NCBI RefSeq assembly: GCF_024297145.1
Contig: NZ_JANCTC010000004.1
Coordinates: forward strand, 62,001-126,000
Length of the DNA stretch: 64,000 nucleotides
Direction of reading: 5' to 3'
From: Mesorhizobium sp. LMG 17147
GTDB taxonomy: Bacteria; Pseudomonadota; Alphaproteobacteria; Rhizobiales; Rhizobiaceae
Shown: piece after piece, positions 25,690 to 34,343 of the stretch
Position numbering within the stretch: the stretch's first letter is position 1
Layout of the letters: every line of letters starts with the position of its first letter
Notes under the pieces: generated by a model
Database searches by the model: none
What the model was told of the DNA's origin: nothing
The model's input: the letters and a program-made list of their open reading frames with translations, nothing else
Made by a program: the position numbers and the translations under genes

Positions 25690-26877
25690 ATGACCGCAGC
25701 ATTCCTCTCCCACATCGACAGCGAGCTTGAAGGGCTGAAATCGGCAGGTCTCTATAAATCCGAGCGGGTGATAACCTCGACCCAATCGGCCGAGATCGAG
25801 GTGGGCGGCGAGAAGGTGCTGAATTTCTGCGCCAATAATTATCTCGGCCTCGCCGATAGCGCCGAACTGCGCGAGGCGGCCAAGCAGGCACTCGACCGCT
25901 ACGGCTACGGCATGGCATCGGTGCGCTTCATCTGCGGCACGCAGGAAGAACACAAGCAGCTCGAGGCGACCATTTCTGATTTCCTCGGCATGGAGGACAC
26001 CATCCTCTACGGCTCCTGCTTCGACGCCAATGGCGGCCTGTTCGAGACGCTGCTCGGCGAAGAGGATGCGGTCATCTCCGATGCGCTGAACCACGCTTCG
26101 ATCATCGACGGGGTACGGCTGTCGAAGGCAAAGCGTTTCCGCTACGCCAACAACGACATGGCCGATCTCGAAGCGCGGTTGAAAGAGGCGCGCGACTGTC
26201 GGTTCAGGTTGATCGCCACCGACGGCGTGTTCTCTATGGATGGCATCATCGCCAATCTGAAGGGCGTCTGCGACCTCGCCGACAAATATGACGCAATGGT
26301 CATGGTCGACGACAGCCATGCAGTTGGTTTCGTCGGCAGGAATGGCCGTGGCTCGGCCGAACATTGTGGCGTCGAGGGCAGGGTGGACATCATCACCGGC
26401 ACGCTCGGCAAGGCGTTGGGCGGCGCGTCGGGCGGCTACACGTCGGGCAAGAAGCAGGTGGTCGACTGGCTGCGCCAGCGCTCGCGGCCCTATCTGTTCT
26501 CCAACACGCTGATGCCGGCGATCGCCGGCGCTTCGATCCGGGTGTTCGAGATGATCCGCAATGGCGATGCGTTGCGTCAGCACCTATATGCCAACGCAGC
26601 GCGGTTTCGCTCCGAGATGGGCAGGCTCGGCTTTACACTGGCCGGCGCCGACCATCCGATCATCCCGGTGATGTTGGGCGACGCGACGCTGGCGCAGGAA
26701 ATGGCCGCGCGCATGCTCAAGCGCGGCATCTATGTCATCGGCTTCTCCTTCCCGGTGGTGCCGAAGGGCCAGGCGCGCATTCGCACACAGATGTCTGCCG
26801 CCCATTCCAGCGCCGATATCGACCGCGCCGTGGCAGCATTTGGCGACGTCGGAAAAGAGCTGGGGGTAATCGGTTGA
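25690..26877 (+). CDS. kbl: 2-amino-3-ketobutyrate coenzyme A ligase (glycine C-acetyltransferase)
   Basis: 395 residues from ATG 25690; upstream open frame is not family-like. The enzyme cleaves 2-amino-3-ketobutyrate with CoA to glycine and acetyl-CoA, using pyridoxal phosphate. Landmarks are [12 protein letters not shown] at about 46-57, [43 protein letters not shown] and the cofactor-binding lysine near residue 241 in [13 protein letters not shown]. It works with threonine 3-dehydrogenase (tdh at 27388), the standard pair for threonine breakdown in bacteria; here a small SRPBCC gene lies between them. Confidence 0.96.
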   Translation: MTAAFLSHIDSELEGLKSAGLYKSERVITSTQSAEIEVGGEKVLNFCANNYLGLADSAELREAAKQALDRYGYGMASVRFICGTQEEHKQLEATISDFLGMEDTILYGSCFDANGGLFETLLGEEDAVISDALNHASIIDGVRLSKAKRFRYANNDMADLEARLKEARDCRFRLIATDGVFSMDGIIANLKGVCDLADKYDAMVMVDDSHAVGFVGRNGRGSAEHCGVEGRVDIITGTLGKALGGASGGYTSGKKQVVDWLRQRSRPYLFSNTLMPAIAGASIRVFEMIRNGDALRQHLYANAARFRSEMGRLGFTLAGADHPIIPVMLGDATLAQEMAARMLKRGIYVIGFSFPVVPKGQARIRTQMSAAHSSADIDRAVAAFGDVGKELGVIG

Positions 26878-26898
26878 CCCTATCGCAGGAAGCCGGCC

Positions 26899-27342
26899 AT
26901 GACGATCGACGTGACGAGCAAGATCGAGATCGCCAGGCCACGCGCGGTCGTCGCCGACTTTTCCGCCGATCCGGACAACGTTCCGCGCTGGTACGTCAAT
27001 ATCCAATCGGTGGAATGGAAAACGCCCCGACCGGCCCGGGCAGGATCGAGAATTGCATTTGTGGCGCAGTTCCTCGGAAGACGGCTTGTTTACACCTACG
27101 AAATCGTCGAGCTCGTGCAGGGCGAACGGCTTGTAATGCGAACCGCCGAAGGGCCGTTTCCCATGGAAACGAGTTATGCGTGGCGGGATGCTGGCGAAGG
27201 CCGTACCCATATGGCGCTCAGGAACCGCGGCGCGCCAACCGGCTTTTCCCGTCTGGTTGCCCCGTTCGTGGCTTTGGCCGTCCGGCGCTCGACCGATCGA
27301 GATTTGCTGCGGCTGAAGAAAATCCTGGAGGCGGCCGCCTGA
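26899..27342 (+). CDS. SRPBCC (polyketide cyclase/START-like) family protein
   Basis: 147 residues of the SRPBCC helix-grip fold. The start reads VTSKIEIARPRAVVADFSADPDNVPRWYVNI, followed by GSRIAFVAQFLGRRLVYTYEIVEL and GERLVMRTAEGPFPMETSYAW, the classic hydrophobic-pocket strands. Such proteins bind lipids or small hydrophobic ligands, or act as unspecific cofactors; no catalytic residue is evident. The gene is inserted between kbl and tdh on the same strand, 21 and 45 bases away, so it probably shares their transcript. Why threonine catabolism should carry such a protein is unclear, and it may be an independent gene. Confidence 0.8.
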   Translation: MTIDVTSKIEIARPRAVVADFSADPDNVPRWYVNIQSVEWKTPRPARAGSRIAFVAQFLGRRLVYTYEIVELVQGERLVMRTAEGPFPMETSYAWRDAGEGRTHMALRNRGAPTGFSRLVAPFVALAVRRSTDRDLLRLKKILEAAA

Positions 27343-27387
27343 TGCAGCCGATCCGTCCAGACAGGCAAGATTTTTGAGGAGCGTCTG

Positions 27388-28422
27388 ATGTCCAACATGA
27401 TGAAGGCCCTCGTCAAAGCCAAGGCCGAGCCGGGCATCTGGATGGAAGAGGTGCCGGTGCCGGAAATCGGCCCCAACGACGTGCTGATCAAGATCAGGAA
27501 GACCGCGATCTGCGGGACCGACGTCCACATCTACAATTGGGACCAGTGGGCGCAAAAGACCGTGCCGGTGCCGATGGTGACCGGGCATGAATTCGTTGGT
27601 ACGGTCGCCGATTTCGGCGCGGCGGTGACCGAATACAAAGTCGGCCAGCGCGTTTCGGGCGAGGGTCACATCGTCTGCGGCCATTGCCGCAACTGCCGCG
27701 CGGGCAGGGGGCATCTTTGCCGCAACACGCTCGGCGTCGGCGTCAATCGCCCCGGCGCCTTCGGCGAATATCTGGCTATCCCGCAGCACAATGTCGTGCC
27801 GATCCCCGACGACGTGCCGGACGAGATCGCCGCGATCTTCGATCCCCTGGGCAATGCGGTTCACACCGCACTATCTTTCGACCTCGTCGGCGAGGACGTG
27901 CTGGTCACCGGCGCCGGGCCGATCGGCATCATGGGCGCATTGGTGGCGCAATGCGTCGGCGCGCGGAAAGTGGTCATCACCGACATCAACCCGGTGCGCC
28001 TGGCACTGGCAAAAAAGCTCGGCGTCCAGCATGTCGTTGACGCCTCGAAAGAAAAGCTGCGCGATATCATGCCGGCGCTCGGCATGACCGAGGGTTTTGA
28101 CGTCGGTCTTGAAATGTCCGGTGCCGCACCGGCATTCCGCGACATGATCGATACCATGAACAATGGCGGCAAGATCGCGATTCTCGGAATCGCGCCCACC
28201 GGCTTCGAGATCGACTGGAACAAGGTCATCTTCAAGATGCTGCATCTGAAGGGGATCTACGGCCGCGAGATGTTCGAGACTTGGTACAAGATGATTGCGC
28301 TGGTGCAGGGTCCTCTCGATGTCAGCGGCCTGATCACCCACCGCATCGGCATCGACGACTACATCTCCGGCTTCGAAGCGATGAAGAGCGGCAATTCCGG
28401 CAAGGTGGTCATGGACTGGTAG
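27388..28422 (+). CDS. tdh: L-threonine 3-dehydrogenase
   Basis: 344 residues, close to the usual 341-343. The enzyme oxidises threonine to 2-amino-3-ketobutyrate with NAD and zinc in the cytosol. The catalytic-zinc cysteine lies in [12 protein letters not shown] (Cys about 42) with GHEFVG, and the structural zinc site in [15 protein letters not shown] at about 97-111. The nucleotide-binding loop is [12 protein letters not shown]. The C-terminal region [14 protein letters not shown] is characteristic of Tdh rather than general sugar dehydrogenases. Together with kbl upstream it completes the threonine-to-glycine route. No regulator is seen next to the operon. Confidence 0.96.
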   Translation: MSNMMKALVKAKAEPGIWMEEVPVPEIGPNDVLIKIRKTAICGTDVHIYNWDQWAQKTVPVPMVTGHEFVGTVADFGAAVTEYKVGQRVSGEGHIVCGHCRNCRAGRGHLCRNTLGVGVNRPGAFGEYLAIPQHNVVPIPDDVPDEIAAIFDPLGNAVHTALSFDLVGEDVLVTGAGPIGIMGALVAQCVGARKVVITDINPVRLALAKKLGVQHVVDASKEKLRDIMPALGMTEGFDVGLEMSGAAPAFRDMIDTMNNGGKIAILGIAPTGFEIDWNKVIFKMLHLKGIYGREMFETWYKMIALVQGPLDVSGLITHRIGIDDYISGFEAMKSGNSGKVVMDW

Positions 28423-28481
28423 GCATTGGCCTCAAAACGCAATCAAGGGGCCGCTGGCGGTAGCCGCAGGTAGAAAGTTAC

Positions 28482-28907
28482 ATGATCGAGTTGTCCTTCC
28501 GGCATCTGAACCCTGACTGGAACGCCGAGCCCAATGCTCCTAACGTAGAGCTGACCGTCGACGGCAACACAGTTCAACTTACCTTTCTTTTGAACCCCTG
28601 GGCTTACGACGCTGGAGAGGGGGAGATGGGAACGCTTCGCTTCGTTGGCTGTAGCCGTTGGCGATGGGACGCCACAAACGATCACGCGTGGTTTGCGGGT
28701 AAAAGCCGTTACAGCAATCAGGCTCCAAAATGGGGGGAGTTCTATGAGGTGATCGGTGACGACCGCGCAATCAACGAGCTCGACTGGGAGGTTTTGTCGC
28801 CAGACAGTCCGAGTTCACGGCATTTCTTGTTCTACTTTCGAGACGAAACCATCGAGTTTGTTGCTCGAGATTGGTCACTCACTCGAAAAATCCCGGATAT
28901 CGGGTAA
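28482..28907 (+). CDS. Hypothetical protein
   Basis: 141 residues without signal peptide or membrane segment, beginning MIELSFRHLNPDWNAEPN. I do not recognise it. It is rich in aromatic residues (nine Trp or so: NPWAYD, SRWRWD, AWFAGK, KWGEFYE, LDWEV, RDWSL), which suggests a beta-sandwich of the kind seen in small immunity or ligand-binding proteins. The nearest preceding SD-like sequence is AGGTAGAAAG. Base composition is more AT-rich than in the surrounding genes, so it may have been acquired by transfer. It follows tdh by 60 bases and precedes a convergent MarR gene. Confidence 0.55.
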   Translation: MIELSFRHLNPDWNAEPNAPNVELTVDGNTVQLTFLLNPWAYDAGEGEMGTLRFVGCSRWRWDATNDHAWFAGKSRYSNQAPKWGEFYEVIGDDRAINELDWEVLSPDSPSSRHFLFYFRDETIEFVARDWSLTRKIPDIG

Positions 28908-28932
28908 GGGGTGGAAAGCGGTCATTCCGGCG

Positions 28933-29382
28933 CTAATCCTTACTCGAGACCAAGCTGGTCTCGATCGCAGCCAGTCCGTTGGTGATGGCTGCGCGCTCGC
29001 CGGCGCTCAGCTTTGCCAGCAACTCCCGCTCGAACGCCTTCGCCAGCGGCACCATCTCGCGATAGGCGGCGACGCCAGCCTTGGTCAGCGCCAGACGCTC
29101 GACACGGCGGTCCTTTTCGTCCGGCGTCCGGCTGAGCCAGCGCCGCCGCTCGAGTTCGGCGACCGCGCGCGAAACCTTGGTCTTGTGCATGGCCGATTGT
29201 TCGCCGAGTTCCGTCGCAGTCATGGTGCCGTGCTGGCCGAGCCCGGCCAGCGTGCGCCATTCGGGCCGGGTGAGGCCGTGGCGGTCCTTGTAGACCCTTG
29301 AGAATTCGCGGCTGACGGCATCGGCAAGCCGATAGAGCCGGTAAGGCAGGAAGGATTCGAGTTCGAGGATTTCCGGTTCCAT
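28933..29382 (-). CDS. MarR family transcriptional regulator, probable homogentisate pathway regulator
   Basis: 149 residues with the MarR fold: LTRPEWRTLAGLGQHGTMTATELGEQSAMHKTKVSRAVAELERR (about 37-80) and the wing RTPDEKDRRVERLALTKAG. It is divergent from hmgA (start 29532) with 149 bases between. In rhizobia and pseudomonads, a regulator in this position usually represses the homogentisate genes and is relieved by homogentisate; that role is inferred from placement. Two copies of ATGGTTACA near 29431-29454 in the shared gap are candidate binding sites. Confidence 0.85.
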   Translation of the reverse strand: MEPEILELESFLPYRLYRLADAVSREFSRVYKDRHGLTRPEWRTLAGLGQHGTMTATELGEQSAMHKTKVSRAVAELERRRWLSRTPDEKDRRVERLALTKAGVAAYREMVPLAKAFERELLAKLSAGERAAITNGLAAIETSLVSSKD

Positions 29383-29423
29383 TTTGGCCTTGACTGAGCT
29401 GGCTGGCGGCTCGCGCCGAAATC

Positions 29424-29454
29424 ACCATTGATGGTTACATTTTCAATGGTTACA
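29424..29454. promoter_or_regulatory. Candidate operator for the hmgA regulator
   Basis: ACCAT-TG-ATGGT (29424-29435) is a small palindrome. ATGGTTACA also occurs as a direct repeat at 29431-29439 and 29446-29454, 15 bases apart, about one and a half helical turns. It lies between the MarR gene and hmgA. Binding is inferred. Confidence 0.4.
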
Positions 29455-29531
29455 AATGAAACCAATCTGGTCAACTCGGAGCATCTCTTCGCGTAGACGA
29501 TGCTCCGGGACTATGAATTCGGGAGGATTCC

Positions 29532-30845
29532 ATGGCCTATTCCTACATGCCGGGTTTCGGCAACGACTTCGAGACCGAGACTCTGCCGGGCTCGCTGCCG
29601 CAGGGGCGAAACTCGCCGCAACGGCCGGCCTACGGCCTCTATGCCGAGCAGCTTTCCGGCTCTCCCTTCACCGCGCCGCGCGGCACCAATGAACGCTCCT
29701 GGCTTTATCGGATAAGGCCGAGCGTCAGGCACACCGGCCGCTTCAAGGCCACGAATTATCCGCTGTGGAAAAGCGCGCCGAACGTCGGCGACCACCAGCT
29801 CGCGCTCGGCCAATATCGCTGGAGCCCGGTACCCATGCCGACCGAGCCGACCGATTTCATTGCCGGCATGCGCTCGATCACCACCGCCGGCGACGTGCTT
29901 GGCCAGACCGGCATGGCGGCACATGTCTATGTCGCCAACCGTTCGATGGCCGACGACCATTTCTTCAATGCCGACGGCGAGTTGCTGGTCGTGCCCCAGG
30001 TTGGAGCCTTGCGCTTCGTCACCGAGATGGGCGTCATCGAACTCAGGCCGGGCGAGATCGCCGTGCTGCCGCGCGGCCTGGTGTTCAAGGTCGAACTGGT
30101 GGATCCGCAAGTGCGCGGTTATGTCTGCGAGAATTACGGCGCCAAGCTGACGCTGCCGGATCGTGGCCCGATCGGCGCCAATTGCCTGGCCAATCCGCGC
30201 GATTTCAAGACGCCCTGTGCCTGGTTCGAGGACAAGGAGACACCGTGCCGGCTGATCGCGAAATGGTGTGGTCAGTTCCATGTCACCGAGATCGACCATT
30301 CGCCGCTGGATGTGGTGGCGTGGCACGGCAATTATTCGCCCTACAAATATGATCTTGCGACCTTCTCGCCGGTCGGTGCGATCCTGTTCGACCACCCCGA
30401 TCCGTCGATCTTCACCGTGCTGACCGCGCCGAGCGGCGAGGAAGGCACCGCCAATATCGATTTCGTCATCTTCCCGCCGCGCTGGCTTGTGGCGGAAAAC
30501 ACTTTCCGGCCGCCCTGGTATCACCGCAACATCATGAGCGAGTTCATGGGCCTCATACATGGTCAGTACGATGCCAAGGAAGAGGGCTTCGTGCCCGGCG
30601 GCATCAGTCTGCACAACATGATGCTGGCTCACGGACCCGATGCATCTGGCTTCGAAAAAGCCTCGCGCGCGGAGCTGAAACCGGTCAAGCTCGACAACAC
30701 CATGGCCTTCATGTTCGAGACACGCTTTCCGCAGATGGTGACCCGCTATGGCGCCGAGCTCGAAACCCGGCAGGACAATTACATCGACTGCTGGGCCGGC
30801 CTGAAGAAGCGCTTCAACGGCACGCCCGAGGGCGACTGGTCTTGA
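29532..30845 (+). CDS. hmgA: Homogentisate 1,2-dioxygenase
   Basis: 437 residues, the usual length. This iron enzyme opens the ring of homogentisate to maleylacetoacetate in tyrosine and phenylalanine breakdown. The start [12 protein letters not shown] is diagnostic, with [15 protein letters not shown] sequence following. The iron ligands lie in the segment [17 protein letters not shown] and [12 protein letters not shown] near residues 340-380. GGAGG sits upstream of the ATG. It is the first gene of a tight run with the MBL hydrolase, FAH-family gene, a membrane protein and DinB, and is divergent from a MarR repressor candidate. Confidence 0.97.
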   Translation: MAYSYMPGFGNDFETETLPGSLPQGRNSPQRPAYGLYAEQLSGSPFTAPRGTNERSWLYRIRPSVRHTGRFKATNYPLWKSAPNVGDHQLALGQYRWSPVPMPTEPTDFIAGMRSITTAGDVLGQTGMAAHVYVANRSMADDHFFNADGELLVVPQVGALRFVTEMGVIELRPGEIAVLPRGLVFKVELVDPQVRGYVCENYGAKLTLPDRGPIGANCLANPRDFKTPCAWFEDKETPCRLIAKWCGQFHVTEIDHSPLDVVAWHGNYSPYKYDLATFSPVGAILFDHPDPSIFTVLTAPSGEEGTANIDFVIFPPRWLVAENTFRPPWYHRNIMSEFMGLIHGQYDAKEEGFVPGGISLHNMMLAHGPDASGFEKASRAELKPVKLDNTMAFMFETRFPQMVTRYGAELETRQDNYIDCWAGLKKRFNGTPEGDWS

Positions 30846-30855
30846 GCGCCGTCGC

Positions 30856-31755
30856 GTGACGGATCGTCTGGTGCTTCTTGGCTCGAAGGGTGGTCCCGCG
30901 CTGCGGCCGGGCGGGCCGTGGCCGAGTTCGTCACTGCTGGAGATTGGCGGCCGCACCATCGTCGTCGATTGCGGGCTGGGCGTAACGCGCGGGCTGACCG
31001 GTGCCGGCATCAGCCTGAAGGCGCTCGAACTGATCTTCATCACGCATTTGCATTCCGACCATGTGCTGGAACTCGGACCGTTGATCCACACTGCATGGAC
31101 GGCCGGCCTGGCAACAAAGGTCACCGTATTCGGCCCGCCCGGCACCGGCTACTATTGGCAGCGCTTTTGCCAGGCGATGGAGTTCGACATCGAGATCCGC
31201 ATCGCCGATGAAGGCAGGCCGGATCTCCGCGACCTGGTTTCGATCGTCGAGTTTGGTGAAGGCCAGGTGGCGCAAGAGCGCGGTCTCAAAATATCGGCGC
31301 TGCGCGTCGACCACCCGCCGGTGACGGACTGCTTTGCGCTGCGCTTCGATCATGCGGGGCAAGGCGTCGTCTTTTCGTCGGATACTGCGTTCTTTCCGCC
31401 ATTGGCGGATTTCGCCCAAGGCGCCGACATACTGGTCCACGAGGCCATGCTGGAAGTGGGTATCGAGCGGCTGGTCGCGAAGACCGGCAACGGCGCAAGG
31501 CTGAGGGAACACCTGCTTGCCAGCCATAGCTTTGCCGAGGAAGCGGGCCGCATCGCCAGCGGCGCAGGCGTCAAAAGACTGGTCCTCAACCATCTCATTC
31601 CCGCCGACGATCCCGAGATCGACGAGGCCGACTGGACTGCCGCCGTCAGGAAAACATGGGCCGGCGACTTGACGATCGCACGCGACGGCCTTGTTGTGGG
31701 GCTGGAGCATGATCCCGAAAAGTGGAAACCGGTTATCGGAAGAGATCATGCGTAG
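30856..31755 (+). CDS. Metallo-beta-lactamase fold hydrolase
   Basis: 299 residues from GTG 30856, only ten bases after the hmgA stop. The metal-binding motif is ITHLHSDH at about 58-65, with later ligands in a D near FSSDTAFFPP and a H-x-x-x-x-H-like region (LVHEAML), typical of RNase Z/arylsulfatase-like members. The long insert with YYWQRFCQAMEFD lies between. Its place inside the homogentisate operon suggests action on a pathway intermediate or thioester, perhaps replacing the usual maleylacetoacetate isomerase. That is only a guess from context. Confidence 0.85.
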   Translation: MTDRLVLLGSKGGPALRPGGPWPSSSLLEIGGRTIVVDCGLGVTRGLTGAGISLKALELIFITHLHSDHVLELGPLIHTAWTAGLATKVTVFGPPGTGYYWQRFCQAMEFDIEIRIADEGRPDLRDLVSIVEFGEGQVAQERGLKISALRVDHPPVTDCFALRFDHAGQGVVFSSDTAFFPPLADFAQGADILVHEAMLEVGIERLVAKTGNGARLREHLLASHSFAEEAGRIASGAGVKRLVLNHLIPADDPEIDEADWTAAVRKTWAGDLTIARDGLVVGLEHDPEKWKPVIGRDHA

Positions 31756-31803
31756 AACAAAAAAGCAAAGCAGCACCAAAGCTGCGCCAGGAGAGGAAAC
31801 CGC

Positions 31804-32826
31804 ATGAAGCTTGCCACATTGAAGGATGGGACGCGCGACGGAAAGCTTGTCGTCGTCTCGCGCGACCTGACGCGGTTCACCGATGCTTCGTTTCTGGTGC
31901 GGACGCTGCAGGCCGTGCTTGACGACTGGCTTCGGATCGCGCCGCATCTCGCTGCCATGGCTGAATCGCTGGAGAATAATGCGGTGCCGTCGGCTCGCTT
32001 TCACGAGCACGACGCCCATTCGCCGCTGCCGCGCGCCTACCAGTGGGCCGATGGCTCGGCCTATGTGAACCATGTCGAGCTGGTGCGGAAGGCGCGCGGC
32101 GCCGAGATGCCGGCAAGCTTCTGGACCGATCCGCTGATCTACCAAGGCGGCTCGGACGCTTTCCTCGCACCGCGGGACCCAATCCGCATGACCGACGAGA
32201 CCCCTGGCATCGACATGGAAGGAGAGGTCGCGGTCATAGTTGACGATGTGCCGATGGGCGCAAGCCTCGAAGAGGCGCGGGCAGCGATCCGCTTGGTCAT
32301 GCTGGTCAACGATGTGACGCTGCGCGGCCTGACTGGACCCGAGCTTGCCAAGGGGTTCGGCTTCTACCAGTCAAAACCGTCATCGGCCTTTTCGCCGGTT
32401 GCGGTGACGCCGGAGGAACTGGGCGACGCCTGGGACGGCGGCAAGGTCGCCCTGCCGCTGCTGGTCGATCTCAACGGCAAACCGTTCGGCCGGGCGAACG
32501 CCGGCATCGACATGACCTTCGACTTTCCGGCGCTGATTGTTCACGCCGCAAAAACGCGGCCGCTGGCCGCCGGCACCATCATCGGTTCGGGCACCGTCTC
32601 CAACAAGCTTGACGGCGGGCCGGGCAAGCCTGTCTCGGCAGGCGGCGCCGGCTATTCCTGTATCGCCGAGTTGCGGATGATCGAGACTATTGAGACTGGC
32701 GAACCGAAAACGCCCTTCCTGCGCTTTGGCGATACCGTGCGCATCGAGATGAAGGACAGGGGCGGGCATTCGATCTTCGGTGCCATCGAGCAGAAGGTCG
32801 AGAAATACGAGGGGGCAAGAGAATGA
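31804..32826 (+). CDS. Fumarylacetoacetate hydrolase family protein
   Basis: 340 residues of the FAH family with the metal-binding GIDMEGEVAVI around residue 135 and the strands VMLVNDVTLRGL and FGFYQSKPSSAFSPVAV. The C-terminal part carries VSAGGAGYSCIAELRMIETI. The family includes fumarylacetoacetase, which hydrolyses the last intermediate to fumarate and acetoacetate. The place in the hmgA operon makes that the best call, but this 340-residue form is distant from animal FAH and could hydrolyse a related compound. It overlaps the next gene by four bases. Confidence 0.87.
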   Translation: MKLATLKDGTRDGKLVVVSRDLTRFTDASFLVRTLQAVLDDWLRIAPHLAAMAESLENNAVPSARFHEHDAHSPLPRAYQWADGSAYVNHVELVRKARGAEMPASFWTDPLIYQGGSDAFLAPRDPIRMTDETPGIDMEGEVAVIVDDVPMGASLEEARAAIRLVMLVNDVTLRGLTGPELAKGFGFYQSKPSSAFSPVAVTPEELGDAWDGGKVALPLLVDLNGKPFGRANAGIDMTFDFPALIVHAAKTRPLAAGTIIGSGTVSNKLDGGPGKPVSAGGAGYSCIAELRMIETIETGEPKTPFLRFGDTVRIEMKDRGGHSIFGAIEQKVEKYEGARE

Positions 32827-33116
32827 CGGGCGAGACATTCTACCTGCTGTGCGGTGTCTGGGCCCTTGTCATGCTGGCGATCTTCATCCAGGCAATCAGA
32901 CTGAGCTACCGCATCGAGGCGCGCTCGCCCGGCCTGACCAACCGCAGCGGCTTTCCGCGCAAGGCGATGATGTTTCACACCGTCACCAACACGAATGTCG
33001 CGCTGGACCAGGAAACGCAAGCCATGCGGCGGCACATGATCCGGCTTCTGCTGATTGTTCTCGCTGGATTTCTGCTAATGTGGGCAGGCCTGTCTTTGGT
33101 CCGGTCAGCGGCGTGA
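32823..33116 (+). CDS. Small membrane protein of unknown function
   Basis: 97 residues with two hydrophobic segments, an N-terminal YLLCGVWALVMLAIFIQAIRL and a C-terminal MIRLLLIVLAGFLLMWAGLSLV, joined by a basic and polar loop. It overlaps the FAH gene by four bases (ATGA) and ends five bases before the DinB gene, so it is co-transcribed with the homogentisate operon. The family is not recognised. It may support a membrane step or be a hitchhiker; no residues suggest catalysis. Confidence 0.65.
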   Translation: MTGETFYLLCGVWALVMLAIFIQAIRLSYRIEARSPGLTNRSGFPRKAMMFHTVTNTNVALDQETQAMRRHMIRLLLIVLAGFLLMWAGLSLVRSAA

Positions 33117-33120
33117 AGTC

Positions 33121-33675
33121 ATGGACCTGCTGAACCATTTCCGCCGCATGGCAGCCAACAATCTCTGGTCGAACGACCGGCTCTATCGTGCCGTGCTGCA
33201 GCTTGAGCCCGGCGAATTCGAGGCTGAAAGGATAAGCTTCTTCCCATCGATCAAGGCAACGCTGAACCACATTCTCGCGGTCGATCACCTCTATCTCGAT
33301 TTTCTCGAAGAGAGCGGCGTCGGCGCCGCCGCCCATGACGATTTTGTGCCGTTCAATGATGCCAAGGCGCTTTTTGTTGCACAGGCGGAGGCCGACCGGC
33401 GGCTGATCGCCTTTTGCGACCGCCTGTTGGCGGACGATCTCGAGCGCCGCGTTCTCACCGACCGGCGCGAGGACGGCATGATACCGGAACGGATCGGCGA
33501 CCTGCTCGCCCATCTCTTCATCCACGACATCCATCATCGCGGCCAGGTGCACGCGATGCTGTCCGGCACCTCGGTGAAACCGCCGCAACTCGACGAGTTC
33601 TTCCTTGATTACGATGTGAAACTCAGGAAAGCGGAGGTTGAGCGGCTGGGCTTGCGAGACCAACTGCTTGGATAA
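33121..33675 (+). CDS. DinB/YfiT-like (four-helix) metal-binding protein
   Basis: 184 residues that fit the DinB fold: MDLLNHFRRMAANNLWSNDRLYRAVLQL at the N-terminus, the histidine in LNHILAVDH at about 47-52 and HDIHHRGQVHAML at about 137-149. Three histidines at such positions usually bind a nickel or zinc ion. Some members are thiol-dependent transferases, including mycothiol- and bacillithiol-linked ones, and others have maleylpyruvate-isomerase-like activity. Position last in the homogentisate operon is suggestive, because maleylpyruvate isomerases are in the same fold. Its stop abuts the convergent PIN-domain gene. Confidence 0.82.
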   Translation: MDLLNHFRRMAANNLWSNDRLYRAVLQLEPGEFEAERISFFPSIKATLNHILAVDHLYLDFLEESGVGAAAHDDFVPFNDAKALFVAQAEADRRLIAFCDRLLADDLERRVLTDRREDGMIPERIGDLLAHLFIHDIHHRGQVHAMLSGTSVKPPQLDEFFLDYDVKLRKAEVERLGLRDQLLG

Positions 33676-34053
33676 TCATGCCAAAGCTACATCGTAACGG
33701 GCGAAATGCGGGTCGGATGTCAGGATGGTGAGGTTCTCCACTTGCGCCTGCGCAATCAGAAGCCTGTCGAACGGATCACCATGGTGGTGGGGTAGGCCGC
33801 CGACGGCGTTCGCGTGCTGGAAGGTTACGGCGAGCGGCTGAAATTGCATCCTTGGAAGCAGCGTTGGCAGATCGTCCGGCGCATTAAGTTTTCTGATCGA
33901 ACGTTTGATGGCGATTTCCCAGACGCTTGCCGCGCTCGCGAACACCACCGCTTCCGAAGCCAGAATAACGCGGTGGTGCTCGCTGAGACGGCGATCGTCC
34001 GAAATCGACCAGAGGATGATGTGTGTGTCGGCGAGAAACGGGCCGACCGTCAT
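33676..34053 (-). CDS. Type II toxin, PIN-domain (VapC-like) ribonuclease
   Basis: 125 residues with the PIN acidic set: D in FLADTHIILWSI at about residue 9, E in SVWEIAIKR at about 45, and D in HGDPFDRLLIAQA at about 90-94, with D in LTSDPHF near the end. The protein should be a magnesium-dependent RNase that inhibits growth when free. It overlaps the antitoxin gene upstream by four bases, as toxins do. Its frame is intact and the gene looks functional. The target RNA is unknown. Confidence 0.87.
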   Translation of the reverse strand: MTVGPFLADTHIILWSISDDRRLSEHHRVILASEAVVFASAASVWEIAIKRSIRKLNAPDDLPTLLPRMQFQPLAVTFQHANAVGGLPHHHGDPFDRLLIAQAQVENLTILTSDPHFARYDVALA

Positions 34054-34274
34054 TTCACGTACTCATCCCACTCGGGACCGAGTTCATCAAAATCGTCCGC
34101 AATCCAGATCTTGCCCTTCAACGCGCCGATCCGCGGCAGGGGTTCGGCCACTGCCGGAGCTACGATACGCGCCGCCACCTTGCCGTGGCGTGTGAGCACG
34201 ATCTCCTCGCCGGCTTCCGCGCGGCTGACGAGTTCCGACAATTTGGCCTTGGCTTCGGCAATAGAAACATTCAT
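34050..34274 (-). CDS. Type II antitoxin, Phd/YefM family
   Basis: 74 residues from ATG 34274, beginning MNVSIAEAKAKLSELVSRAEAGEEIVL, with TRHGKVAARI following, the typical antitoxin DNA-binding half; the C-terminal half (WIADDFDELGPEWDEY) is the acidic toxin-binding tail. A longer start at 34295 would overlap the operator palindrome at 34286-34309, so the shorter form is preferred. The antitoxin should bind the PIN-domain toxin encoded just after it and repress the pair. Confidence 0.88.
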   Translation of the reverse strand: MNVSIAEAKAKLSELVSRAEAGEEIVLTRHGKVAARIVAPAVAEPLPRIGALKGKIWIADDFDELGPEWDEYVK

Positions 34275-34285
34275 GACTCGATCCT

Positions 34286-34309
34286 TTATGACCATAATTT
34301 AGGTCATAA
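34286..34309. promoter_or_regulatory. Operator of the toxin-antitoxin pair
   Basis: TTATGACC (34286-34293) and GGTCATAA (34302-34309) form a perfect 8-bp inverted repeat with an 8-base AT-rich spacer, 12 bases upstream of the antitoxin start. Its shape and place suit autorepression by the antitoxin-toxin complex. Confidence 0.65.
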
Positions 34310-34343
34310 TTGATCAAACCACAAGACACCTCGGCCGAGCTGG

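Noticed and set aside
33676-34274. Restriction, CRISPR or phage-defence cluster near the toxin-antitoxin pair
   Set aside because: The flanking genes are ordinary tyrosine catabolism genes and no defence-type domain is present.
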